Below are positions 14,652-20,259 of a stretch of DNA of 20,259 nucleotides, in pieces (the stretch's first letter is position 1; the number at the start of each line of letters is the position of its first letter). Both the position numbers and the translations under genes were made by a program. The notes beneath the pieces were generated by a model that saw only the letters and a program-made list of their open reading frames with translations, was not told where the DNA came from and searched no databases. This DNA is from an uncultured bacterium (GTDB lineage Bacteria > Bacillota > Clostridia > Oscillospirales > Oscillospiraceae). Where the stretch lies: positions 1 through 20,259 of the forward strand of contig CAJMLC010000012.1 of NCBI GenBank assembly GCA_905214155.1. The letters run 5' to 3'.

Positions 14652-16261
14652 AAGACGAATCCATGAAGAAACAGAACTTTTTGCAGGGTGCGGCCATTCT
14701 TGCCGCGGCTACGCTGATCGTGAAGCTGCTCGGCTTCCTGTTCAAAACGCCGCTGAACTATATCATCGGCGAGACCGGCAGCAGCTATTTCTATAACGCC
14801 TACCGCGTCTATGACGTCCTGCTCATGATCTCGACGACGGGCCTGCCCGTCGCGATGAGCCGCATGATCTCCGAGGCGCAGACGCTTGGCAACCATGCCC
14901 AGATCCGCAAGATCTACAAGACGGCGCTCTACGTCTTCCTGACGATCGGCATCGTGGGCAGCCTCGGCATGTTTATCTTCAGCAAGCCGCTTTCGGTGCT
15001 CGTCTCGAACTCGGAGACGAGCTGGGCGGCCATTGCGGCCCTGGCTCCGTGCGTGCTCATCATCTGCATGATCTCGGCGTACAGAGGCTTCTTCCAGGGC
15101 CAGAGCAACATGGCCCCGACGTCCATCAGCCAGATCTTCGAGGCCATCATCCGCCTCGTCATCGGCCTGAGCCTCGCCTGGCTGCTCATGCGTGAGACCG
15201 GCAGCGCGACCTATGCCGCCGCAGGCGGCATCCTCGGCGTCACGGTCGGCAGCTTCGTGTCCATGGTCTATCTGCACGGCAAGTTCCGTCAGTCTTCGAA
15301 AATTTTGCAGGAAGCGGGCGGCACAGCCAAGACCACAAAGGCCACCATGCGCGAGCTGCTCGCCATCGCGATCCCGATCACGCTCGGCGCAGCAGGACTC
15401 CAGATCATCAACCTCGTCGATGCCTCCATCTACATGCGCCGCCTCTCCGGCGCGCTGGGCTATACGGCGACGCAGGTCGACACGCTGAACGGCATCTACA
15501 CGTTCCAGCAGACGATCTTCGCCCTCCCGTGTTCTTTCATCACCACGATCACCATCTCCTGTATCCCGGCCATCACCGCCGCGCTCACGCGCAAGGACGA
15601 CGCCGAGGCCAAGGGGACGGAGGAGTCCGCCATCCGCACCATGGCGCTTATCGCGCTGCCCTGCGCCATCGGCCTGGCCGTGATGGCGGAGCCGATCGTC
15701 CGCCTGCTCTGCCCGGGCTACAGCGAGACGAGCATCGCCCTCGCGACGCCGATCTTGCAGGTGTTCGGCATTGCGGTCATCTGCAACTCGATGGTGCTCC
15801 TGCTCAATGCGATCATGCAGGCGCACGGCGATGTGACGACGCCGGTCGTGAACATGCTGATCGGCGGCGTCGTGAAGGTCATCGTGAACTATTTCCTCGT
15901 GGCCGTTCCTTCGCTCAACATCGTCGGCGCGGCCATCGGCACGCTGACGTGCTACGCGGTCATCACCGCGCTCGACCTTGTCGCCATCCGGCGCCGCATC
16001 TCCACGAAGCCGCGCGTCCTGCGCAATATGGTGCGCCCGGCGCTGGCCGCAGTGCTGATGGGCGCGGTGACGTTCGGGGCCTACCGGCTGGCCGGGCGCA
16101 TCCTCTCGCCGAAGCTCGCGTGCCTGCTTGCGCTTGTGATCGCCGTGGTCTGCTATGCGGTGCTGGTGGTTTTGCTGCGGTGCATCACGTATCAGGACTG
16201 CCTCCTGCTGCCCAAGGGCGAAAAAATCGCGAAGATCCTGCATCTGCGCGAAAAAAGTTGA
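14648..16261 (+). CDS. SpoVB/YabM-type lipid flippase (MOP superfamily)
   Basis: This 537-residue polytopic membrane protein has about 14 hydrophobic helices. Its N-terminal motif (FLQGAAILAAATLIVKLLGFLFKTPL) is typical of the SpoVB/YabM/YkvU group of polysaccharide flippases. RMISEA, the AYRGFFQGQSNMAPTSISQIFE segment and AYRLAGRIL are further group marks. Relatives move lipid-linked cell-wall or spore-cortex precursors across the membrane. The position just before mazG, yabO, yabP and yabQ corresponds to yabM of Bacillus subtilis. Two starts are possible: ATG at 14648, overlapping the mtaD stop with GGAGGAG upstream, or ATG at 14663. The first is chosen for its ribosome binding site. SpoVB itself is less likely given the context. 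Confidence 0.87.
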   Translation: MKDESMKKQNFLQGAAILAAATLIVKLLGFLFKTPLNYIIGETGSSYFYNAYRVYDVLLMISTTGLPVAMSRMISEAQTLGNHAQIRKIYKTALYVFLTIGIVGSLGMFIFSKPLSVLVSNSETSWAAIAALAPCVLIICMISAYRGFFQGQSNMAPTSISQIFEAIIRLVIGLSLAWLLMRETGSATYAAAGGILGVTVGSFVSMVYLHGKFRQSSKILQEAGGTAKTTKATMRELLAIAIPITLGAAGLQIINLVDASIYMRRLSGALGYTATQVDTLNGIYTFQQTIFALPCSFITTITISCIPAITAALTRKDDAEAKGTEESAIRTMALIALPCAIGLAVMAEPIVRLLCPGYSETSIALATPILQVFGIAVICNSMVLLLNAIMQAHGDVTTPVVNMLIGGVVKVIVNYFLVAVPSLNIVGAAIGTLTCYAVITALDLVAIRRRISTKPRVLRNMVRPALAAVLMGAVTFGAYRLAGRILSPKLACLLALVIAVVCYAVLVVLLRCITYQDCLLLPKGEKIAKILHLREKS

Positions 16262-16289
16262 GAAAAACCCTTGCGAAAGAGGCCGAATT

Positions 16290-17084
16290 ATGATAGATTT
16301 TATTAGCAAAGACCGCTATTGCTTTGAAGACCTGGTGCGTCTTGTGCATCTGCTCCGCGCCCCGGGCGGCTGCCCATGGGACGGCGCGCAGACGCACGAG
16401 TCCATCCGGCGCAATTTTCTGGAGGAGGCCTACGAGGTCTGCGAAGCGTTCGACCGGGACGACCCCGCGATGATGCGGGAAGAGCTCGGCGATGTGCTGC
16501 TGCAGGTCCTCTTTCACACGGACATCGAGCAGGACGCCGGGCGCTTTACACTGGACGACGTCTGCGACACGGTGTGCAAAAAGCTGGTCTTCCGGCATCC
16601 GTTCCTCTTCGGCGGAGAAGATCTCGGCTGGGATGAACTGAAAAAACGGGAGAAGGGCCAGCATACCGCGGCGGAAACGCTCGACGCCGTGGCGCGTTCG
16701 CTGCCCGCCTGCTGGCGGGCGGAAAAGCTCCAGAAAAAAGCGGCAAAAACGGGCTTTGCATGGGAATCCGCCCCGGAATCTCTGGATAAACTAGAGGAAG
16801 AGCTGACAGAGCTTCGGCAGGCCGTCTCCGACGGGACCAACGTGGAGGAGGAGCTTGGCGATGTGCTGTTTGCGGCGGTGAACGCCGCGTCGTGCCTCGG
16901 GCTGGACCCGGAGGCGGCGCTGCACAAGGCATGCGAAAAATTCATCGGCCGGTTCGGCGCGATGGAACAGGCTGCGCTTTCGCGGGGCGCACAGCTTGAG
17001 ACCCTGACCCGCCCGGAACTACTCCAGCTGTGGAACGAACAACGCCACACGATGAATACCAACAGGAAAGAGGAACAGCTATGA
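16290..17084 (+). CDS. mazG: MazG, nucleoside triphosphate pyrophosphohydrolase
   Basis: This 264-residue protein hydrolyses noncanonical or excess NTPs to NMP and pyrophosphate. Two MazG repeats are visible. The first (about 24-110) has RAPGGCPWDGAQTHESI, the EEAYEV helix (45-50), EELGD (64-68) and FRHPFLFGGE. The second (about 150-215) has KTGFAW, EEELTELRQA and NVEEELGDVLF. Bacillus YabN carries an extra N-terminal tetrapyrrole methylase domain that is absent here. AAAGAGG lies 7 bp before the ATG at 16290; the frame upstream runs into the flippase gene and is not expected to be translated. The stop overlaps the hup start by 4 bp (ATGA). Confidence 0.93.
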   Translation: MIDFISKDRYCFEDLVRLVHLLRAPGGCPWDGAQTHESIRRNFLEEAYEVCEAFDRDDPAMMREELGDVLLQVLFHTDIEQDAGRFTLDDVCDTVCKKLVFRHPFLFGGEDLGWDELKKREKGQHTAAETLDAVARSLPACWRAEKLQKKAAKTGFAWESAPESLDKLEEELTELRQAVSDGTNVEEELGDVLFAAVNAASCLGLDPEAALHKACEKFIGRFGAMEQAALSRGAQLETLTRPELLQLWNEQRHTMNTNRKEEQL

Positions 17085-17356
17085 ATAAAACTGAACTGAT
17101 TGCAGAAGTCGCCGCCAAGTGCGGCATGTCCAAGAAGGACGCGGAAAAGACCGTCAACGCCACGTTCGACACCATTGCTGAGGCGCTCTGCAAGGGCGAC
17201 AAGGTCCAGCTCGTCGGCTTCGGCGGCTTTGAGACCAAGCACCGCGAGGCGCACATGGGCCGCAACCCCAGAACGAAGGAGCCGGTCGAGATCCCCGCGA
17301 CGACCGTTCCCGTCTTCAAGGCCGGCAAGGCTCTGAAGGACAAGGTCGCCAAGTAA
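17081..17356 (+). CDS. hup: HU-family DNA-binding protein
   Basis: This 91-residue protein is a typical HU nucleoid protein that bends and compacts DNA as a dimer. The signature is complete: MNKTELIAEVAAKCGMSKKDA helices, GFGGFE at 46-51, and the beta-arm with RNPRTKEPVEIPA (61-73) including the DNA-intercalating proline, then VPVFKAGKALKD. The ATG at 17081 overlaps the mazG stop (ATGA), and AAAGAGGAA gives the ribosome binding site. In Bacillus hbs is elsewhere, so its insertion into the yabN-yabO position is a clostridial arrangement. An intrinsic terminator lies about 95 bp downstream. Confidence 0.96.
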   Translation: MNKTELIAEVAAKCGMSKKDAEKTVNATFDTIAEALCKGDKVQLVGFGGFETKHREAHMGRNPRTKEPVEIPATTVPVFKAGKALKDKVAK

Positions 17357-17500
17357 TTTGTTTGGACATCAACGCACAGCTGTGCCGGCGCGCTTCGAAG
17401 GAGCGGCTGGTCAAACTGTGCGATGATGCCTACTAGGATGATTTTCGGATTCCGGCGGGCAGAGGGTGTCCGCCGGTTTTCTATCATAAGGAGAAACAAT
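17357..17500 (+). other. hup-yabO spacer with a minor 24-codon frame
   Basis: This 144-bp gap holds a 12-bp palindrome (GCACAGCTGTGC at 17374-17385), a terminator (17452-17480) and the yabO ribosome binding site. A frame from TTG 17362 to TAG 17436 reads as DINAQLCRRASKERLVKLC plus a few residues. It has natural-looking codons, but no ribosome binding site and a rare start, so I do not call it a gene. Confidence 0.5.
17452..17480 (+). terminator. Intra-operon terminator between hup and yabO
   Basis: A 10-bp stem with one G-T pair (CCGGCGGGCA at 17452-17461, TGTCCGCCGG at 17467-17476) around a GAGGG loop is followed by TTTTCT. It probably limits read-through from hup into yabO, separating the abundant HU message from the low-level genes beyond. 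Confidence 0.8.
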
Positions 17501-17755
17501 ATGCGTTTGGATAAATATTTGAAGGTCTCGCGGCTCATCAAGCGGCGCACCGTCGCGAATGAGGCGTGCGACAACGCGCGCATCTCGGTCAATGGCCGCC
17601 CGGCCAAGGCCAGCTACGACGTCAAGGTCGGCGACAGGATCTCCATCGAGTTCGGCGCACGGACGCTGACGGTCGAGGTGCTCGCCGTGGCGGAGGCCGT
17701 CCGGAAAGATGACGCTTCCGCGATGTACAGAGAAGTTTCGGAGGATGAAAAATAA
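17501..17755 (+). CDS. rqcP: S4-domain ribosome-associated quality control protein RqcP/YabO
   Basis: This 84-residue protein is almost entirely an S4 RNA-binding domain (MRLDKYLKVSRLIKRRTVANEACDNARISVNG in divided form, then KASYDVKVGDRISIEFG). It matches RqcP (formerly YabO), which works with RqcH on obstructed 50S subunits to add C-terminal alanine tails to stalled peptides. Length and motif match the Bacillus protein, and the position between mazG and yabP is the conserved one. AAGGAGAA lies 7 bp before the ATG. A longer frame upstream crosses the terminator and is rejected. Other S4-domain small proteins (RlbA, YlmH parts) are less likely given the context. Confidence 0.92.
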   Translation: MRLDKYLKVSRLIKRRTVANEACDNARISVNGRPAKASYDVKVGDRISIEFGARTLTVEVLAVAEAVRKDDASAMYREVSEDEK

Positions 17756-17775
17756 TCCGGCATAGACGAGCTGAA

Positions 17776-17804
17776 CCTCTCGTATATATTACCAATACGA
17801 GAGG
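17776..17804 (+). promoter_or_regulatory. Hairpin at the yabP ribosome binding site
   Basis: CCTCTCGTAT (17776-17785) pairs perfectly with ATACGAGAGG (17795-17804) around ATATTACCA. The right arm ends at the first bases of the GAGGGAGG ribosome binding site of yabP, so opening or closing this stem could affect yabP translation. No U-tract follows. Confidence 0.7.
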
Positions 17805-17818
17805 GAGGCAATGAGACG

Positions 17819-18103
17819 ATGACCACGATTCCGGAACAAAAGGCGCTCGATGCGCCGCACAAGATCACGCTCGACGCCCGGTCGCGCCTGTCGGTGACGG
17901 GCGTGCTGGAGATCGAGAGCTTTGACGACGGCATGATCGCCCTCGCCACAACGCGTGGGCCGCTCGTCATCCACGGACAGGGCCTGCATCTGCAGGAGCT
18001 GACGTCCGGCGGGGGAGAGGTCCGCGTGGACGGGACAGTCGACTCGATTGCCTACGAAGAGGACGCGCCCACGGGCGGCTTCTTCGCGCGGCTGTTCGGC
18101 TGA
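17819..18103 (+). CDS. yabP: Sporulation protein YabP
   Basis: This 94-residue protein matches YabP, which is needed with YabQ for spore cortex formation in Bacillus (its gene is transcribed under sigma-E there). The family segments HKITLDARSRLSVTGVLEIESFDD, GPLVIHGQGLHLQELTSGGGEVRVDG and the ending FFARLFG are visible. There is no signal peptide. The start is taken as ATG 17819 with GGGAGG 10 bp before; an ATG at 17811 would stop after three codons. A hairpin precedes the ribosome binding site. The stop shares one base with the yabQ start. No clear sigma-E promoter could be read. Confidence 0.92.
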   Translation: MTTIPEQKALDAPHKITLDARSRLSVTGVLEIESFDDGMIALATTRGPLVIHGQGLHLQELTSGGGEVRVDGTVDSIAYEEDAPTGGFFARLFG

Positions 18104-18792
18104 TGGAGCTGCCGGTCGCACGGCAGGCCGTGGAGTTCACGTGGGCGGCGGCGCTGGGGCTGGCGCTCGGGTGCTGGTATGATGTGCTCCGCGCGCTCCG
18201 CCGCCGCCATCGGCGCCTGACCGTTCCGGCGGACGGGCTGTACTGCCTGACGGTGCTGTTCGCGCTGCTGGCGTTCGCGCTCTATGCCGGGCGCGGGATG
18301 ATGCGGCTGTTCGCACTGCTTGGTATGGGACTCGGGGCAATGCTCTGGTTTCTGACGCTCAGCCCGTTGGCGCTGCGCCTGTTTGGCATGATCTGGGCGG
18401 TTTTTGGAAGAATTTTGCGCCTGATCTGCGCCCCGGTGCGCGGAATTCTGAAAATTTTTCTGATTTTTTTCAAAAAGGTCTTTGCAACGGCCAGAAAATG
18501 GGTTACAATAATCGACAAGGTATTCGTACGGCGCAGAGCCGCCGCGCAGGAAAGGAGGGCCAGAAGGCATGAAGCTCATCAAATCGTCGCTGCTGGTAAA
18601 GCTGGTCATTCTGATCCTCGTGGTGTACGCGACCGTCACGCTGGTGAAGCTACAGTCCCGCATCTCGGACAAGAAGGCCGAGGCGGACGCGCTGACCAGC
18701 AGCATCACCACCGCCGAGCAGGAAAACGGCCGCCTTCAGGACGCGATCGACAAGCTCGACACGCCGGAGGGCGTGGAGAACGTGGCGCGTGA
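18103..18792 (+). CDS. yabQ: Spore cortex biosynthesis protein YabQ (3' extended)
   Basis: This frame has 229 residues. Residues 1-145 are the YabQ membrane protein. Helices lie at about 8-28 (AVEFTWAAALGLALGCWYDVLRAL), 45-62, 66-92 and 93-125, and a basic end KKVFATARKWVTIIDKVFVRRR follows. YabQ is required for cortex formation in spores. Residues 156-229 overlap divIC in another frame by 224 bp, and read Arg/His/Gly-rich low-complexity sequence unlike any YabQ. The natural stop near divIC therefore appears to be missing, and the true end cannot be settled by eye. The start ATG overlaps the yabP stop (TGATG). Confidence 0.88.
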   Translation: MELPVARQAVEFTWAAALGLALGCWYDVLRALRRRHRRLTVPADGLYCLTVLFALLAFALYAGRGMMRLFALLGMGLGAMLWFLTLSPLALRLFGMIWAVFGRILRLICAPVRGILKIFLIFFKKVFATARKWVTIIDKVFVRRRAAAQERRARRHEAHQIVAAGKAGHSDPRGVRDRHAGEATVPHLGQEGRGGRADQQHHHRRAGKRPPSGRDRQARHAGGRGERGA

Positions 18793-18847
18793 CAAGCTGG
18801 ACATGGCCGCAGAGGGCGAGATCATCTTTTACGACGTCAGCGACTAA
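18569..18847 (+). CDS. divIC: Cell division protein DivIC / septum formation initiator
   Basis: This 92-residue bitopic protein belongs to the DivIC/FtsB family, part of the divisome that activates septal wall synthesis. It has a short basic start, one helix (residues 9-27: LVKLVILILVVYATVTLVK), a coiled coil (about 28-65: ISDKKAEADALTSSITTAEQE and so on) and the family's ending GVENVARDKLDMAAEGEIIFYDV. AAAGGAGGGCC lies about 8 bp before the ATG, a strong ribosome binding site. Its first 224 bp are also read in another frame by the overlong yabQ. The place between yabQ and yabR is the usual one. Confidence 0.95.
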   Translation: MKLIKSSLLVKLVILILVVYATVTLVKLQSRISDKKAEADALTSSITTAEQENGRLQDAIDKLDTPEGVENVARDKLDMAAEGEIIFYDVSD

Positions 18848-18879
18848 ATCGCCCGTCGGCGGATCTTTTGCAGGATCGC

Positions 18880-18896
18880 ACGGGAAAGTCCCGTTT
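18880..18896 (+). terminator. Weak hairpin between divIC and yabR
   Basis: ACGGGA (18880-18885) pairs with TCCCGT (18889-18894) around AAG, followed by only TT. The stem is short and the T-run is poor; it could be a leader element of yabR instead. Confidence 0.25.
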
Positions 18897-18945
18897 GGAA
18901 ATTATCAGATCATCAAAATCAAACATGGGGGATCAAGCGGAATAT

Positions 18946-19425
18946 ATGGAGCAGCTTACAGTTGGAACAATCGTAGAGGGCAAAGTCAAGAGTCTGACGA
19001 AATTCGGTGCGTTCATCATGCTGCCGGACGGGTCGACCGGCATGGTGCACATCTCCGAGGTGGCGCACACCTATGTCAATGACATCCACGACCATCTGCA
19101 TGAGGGCGACACGGTCAAGGTCATGATCATCAGCATGGAAAATGGCAAGACCAATCTGTCCATCAAGCGCACCATTGCGCCTCCGCCGCGCAAAGAATAT
19201 CCCCCGCGCCAGCGCACGAACGGCGGAGCACCTGCCTCCGGCGGCTACGCCAAGCCCGCAAACCGCGGCTATTCCGGCGGACAGGGCCGCAGCAATGCGC
19301 CGCAGCAGAGCGCGCAGCCGAAGTCGTTCGACGATATGCTCAAGCAGTTTATGTCCGAATCGGACAGCAAAATGTCCTCCATCCGCGCCTATTCCGACCG
19401 GAAGACCAAGACGCGCAGACGCTGA
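18946..19425 (+). CDS. yabR: S1 RNA-binding domain protein YabR
   Basis: This 159-residue protein has an N-terminal S1 domain (about 1-75) with the typical TVGTIVEGKVKSLTKFGAF, the VHISEVAHTYVNDI region and the VKVMIISMENGKTNLSIK strand. It is the equivalent of Bacillus YabR, downstream of divIC. A Pro/Gly/Arg-rich, probably disordered linker follows (about 78-125: PPPRKEYPPRQRTN and so on), then a conserved-looking basic tail, SFDDMLKQFMSESDSKMSSI and an RKTKTRRR end. It may bind ribosomes or RNA; its exact role is unknown. The start is MEQLTVG at 18946 by family comparison. ATG 18925 gives seven more residues, and neither has a strong ribosome binding site. Confidence 0.85.
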   Translation: MEQLTVGTIVEGKVKSLTKFGAFIMLPDGSTGMVHISEVAHTYVNDIHDHLHEGDTVKVMIISMENGKTNLSIKRTIAPPPRKEYPPRQRTNGGAPASGGYAKPANRGYSGGQGRSNAPQQSAQPKSFDDMLKQFMSESDSKMSSIRAYSDRKTKTRRR

Positions 19426-19433
19426 GAAACCCA

Positions 19434-19464
19434 AAACGTCATTCAGCCATGCTGAATGACGTTT
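19434..19464 (+). terminator. Putative terminator after yabR
   Basis: AAACGTCATTCAG (19434-19446) pairs perfectly over 13 bp with CTGAATGACGTTT (19452-19464) around CCATG. The T-run belongs mostly to the stem, so termination may be incomplete. It lies 9 bp after the yabR stop. Confidence 0.6.
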
Positions 19465-19488
19465 GCTGTATCAAAAGGAGGCCCCAAT

Positions 19489-20187
19489 ATGAATGTTGTC
19501 ATCACCGGCGGGAGCCGGGGGATTGGAGCCGCGGCGGTGCGGCTGTTCGCCCGGCGCGGCGACCGCGTCTGGTTTTTGTACGAAAAGAATGATGCGGCGG
19601 CGCACGCCGTGGCCGCGGAGACGGGCGCCCAGCCCATCCGCTGCGACGTGGCGGACGAGGCGCGGGTGACGGAGGCGCTCTCTGCGATCCCGGACGTCGA
19701 CGTCCTCATCAACAACGCCGGGATCGCGCACTACGGCCTCATCAACCAGATCACGCCCGAACAGTGGCGGCGCATCTTCGCTGTCCACGTGGACGGCGCG
19801 TTTTACTGTATCCGGGCGGTGCTTCCGTCGATGCTGGCGAAGCAGCACGGCTGCATCATCAATGTGTCCTCCATGTGGGGGCAGGTGGGCGCGAGCTGTG
19901 AGGTCGCCTATTCGGCGGCGAAGGGCGCGCTTCTGGCCATGACGAAGGCGCTTGCGCAGGAGCTTGGCCCGAGCGGCATCCGCATCAACGCCGTGGCGCC
20001 CGGCGTCATCCGGACGGATATGTGCGCATCGGTCGCGGAGGACGTGCTGGAGAATCTGCGCCAGCAGACGCCGATCGAGCGGCTCGGTACGCCGGAGGAC
20101 GTCGCGCAGGCGATGGCGTATCTTGCGGACGCGGCATTTGTCACAGGGCAGGTCCTGCCCGTCAACGGCGGCTTCGTCATCACCTGA
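19489..20187 (+). CDS. ymfI: SDR family oxidoreductase, likely EF-P 5-aminopentanone reductase (YmfI-like)
   Basis: This 232-residue protein has the full short-chain dehydrogenase/reductase plan: the TGGSRGIG NADPH-binding loop at 6-13, NNAG at 75-78, and the catalytic S128, Y141 and K145 in the NVSSMWGQVGASCEVAYSAAK region. That region, with SMWG and GASCEVAYSAAK, is the hallmark of YmfI-like enzymes that reduce the 5-aminopentanone group on elongation factor P; plain FabG proteins usually differ there. The structural Asn that completes the SDR tetrad is His here (FAVHVDG, H100). AAAGGAGG lies 7 bp before the ATG at 19489; the longer frame from 19456 has no such site. No efp gene is nearby. 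Confidence 0.85.
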   Translation: MNVVITGGSRGIGAAAVRLFARRGDRVWFLYEKNDAAAHAVAAETGAQPIRCDVADEARVTEALSAIPDVDVLINNAGIAHYGLINQITPEQWRRIFAVHVDGAFYCIRAVLPSMLAKQHGCIINVSSMWGQVGASCEVAYSAAKGALLAMTKALAQELGPSGIRINAVAPGVIRTDMCASVAEDVLENLRQQTPIERLGTPEDVAQAMAYLADAAFVTGQVLPVNGGFVIT

Positions 20188-20195
20188 GCAGTTGT

Positions 20196-20259
20196 ATAAA
20201 GGCTCCCCTTGATTGCATCAAGGGGCCGCGAAGCGGGGGCGCGGGAGTGAATGACATGC
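20196..20259. repeat. 64-bp interspersed repeat, copy B (window edge)
   Basis: This copy matches 4989-5052 at 62 of 64 positions, beginning 8 bp after the SDR gene in both position and orientation comparable to copy A after the LURP-one gene. The differences are one base in the loop of the CCCCTTGAT hairpin and one A/G change (GCAGGAG versus GCGGGAG). The copy continues past the window edge, so its full length is unknown. Confidence 0.93.

Noticed and set aside
14600..16309. 569-codon minus-strand frame opposite the flippase
   Set aside because: It is antisense of a membrane protein in GC-rich DNA, giving Asp/Arg/His-rich sequence with no family match.
17770..17818. Sigma-E promoter before yabP
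   Set aside because: ATACGAG at 17795 faintly resembles a sigma-E -10 box, but no matching -35 box lies at the right spacing, so it is not called.

Overview
The window is about 20 kb of GC-rich chromosomal DNA. It most likely comes from a gut-type Firmicute of the Oscillospiraceae/Ruminococcaceae kind (inference). The reasons are the gene families present (DUF4317, HemZ, YabP/YabQ, bifunctional Rel), strong AGGAGG-type ribosome binding sites, the gene order, and intergenic spacers packed with short perfect hairpins. YabP and YabQ are sporulation proteins in Bacillus, so the organism is probably a spore former or descended from one. No phage, transposase, CRISPR, rRNA or tRNA was seen.

Layout. 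(1) 2-810: 3' end of feoB, then a small Cys-rich FeoB-associated membrane protein, closed by a good intrinsic terminator. (2) 811-1344: a 530-bp non-coding block of hairpin repeats. (3) 1345-2478 (minus): a DUF4317 gene, transcribed divergently from hflK-hflC-LURP-one (2628-4974). Both sides share a 43-bp promoter zone with two symmetric extended -10 boxes. (4) 4975-5259: a chain of at least seven short hairpins. Its first 64 bp recur almost exactly at the right end of the window (20196-20259). (5) 5260-5835 (minus): a YfbR-type HD nucleotidase. (6) 5864-6450: a non-coding spacer with a bidirectional terminator, a doubtful 34-codon ORF, a strong promoter and a hairpin leader. (7) 6451-20187: one long co-directional run: recJ, rel, dtd, an MBL-fold hydrolase, hemZ, mtaD, a SpoVB/YabM-type flippase, mazG, hup, yabO (rqcP), yabP, yabQ, divIC, yabR and a YmfI-like SDR.

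The run joins two conserved Firmicutes neighbourhoods. The first is recJ-rel-dtd-MBL-hemZ (DNA repair, stringent response, D-aminoacyl-tRNA proofreading, haem synthesis). The second is the yabM-yabN-yabO-yabP-yabQ-divIC-yabR block (cell envelope, nucleotide hygiene, ribosome quality control, spore cortex, division). mtaD bridges them and hup is inserted after mazG. Many junctions overlap by 1-4 bp (GTGA, ATGA, TGATG), which suggests translational coupling.

The coding content is mostly recognisable housekeeping, and I found no convincing new multi-gene system. The most unusual points are: the modular hairpin repeats; yabQ reading 224 bp into divIC; the recJ leader hairpin that holds a possible start codon in its loop; the symmetric divergent promoter pair; and a LURP-one protein coupled to HflK/HflC.
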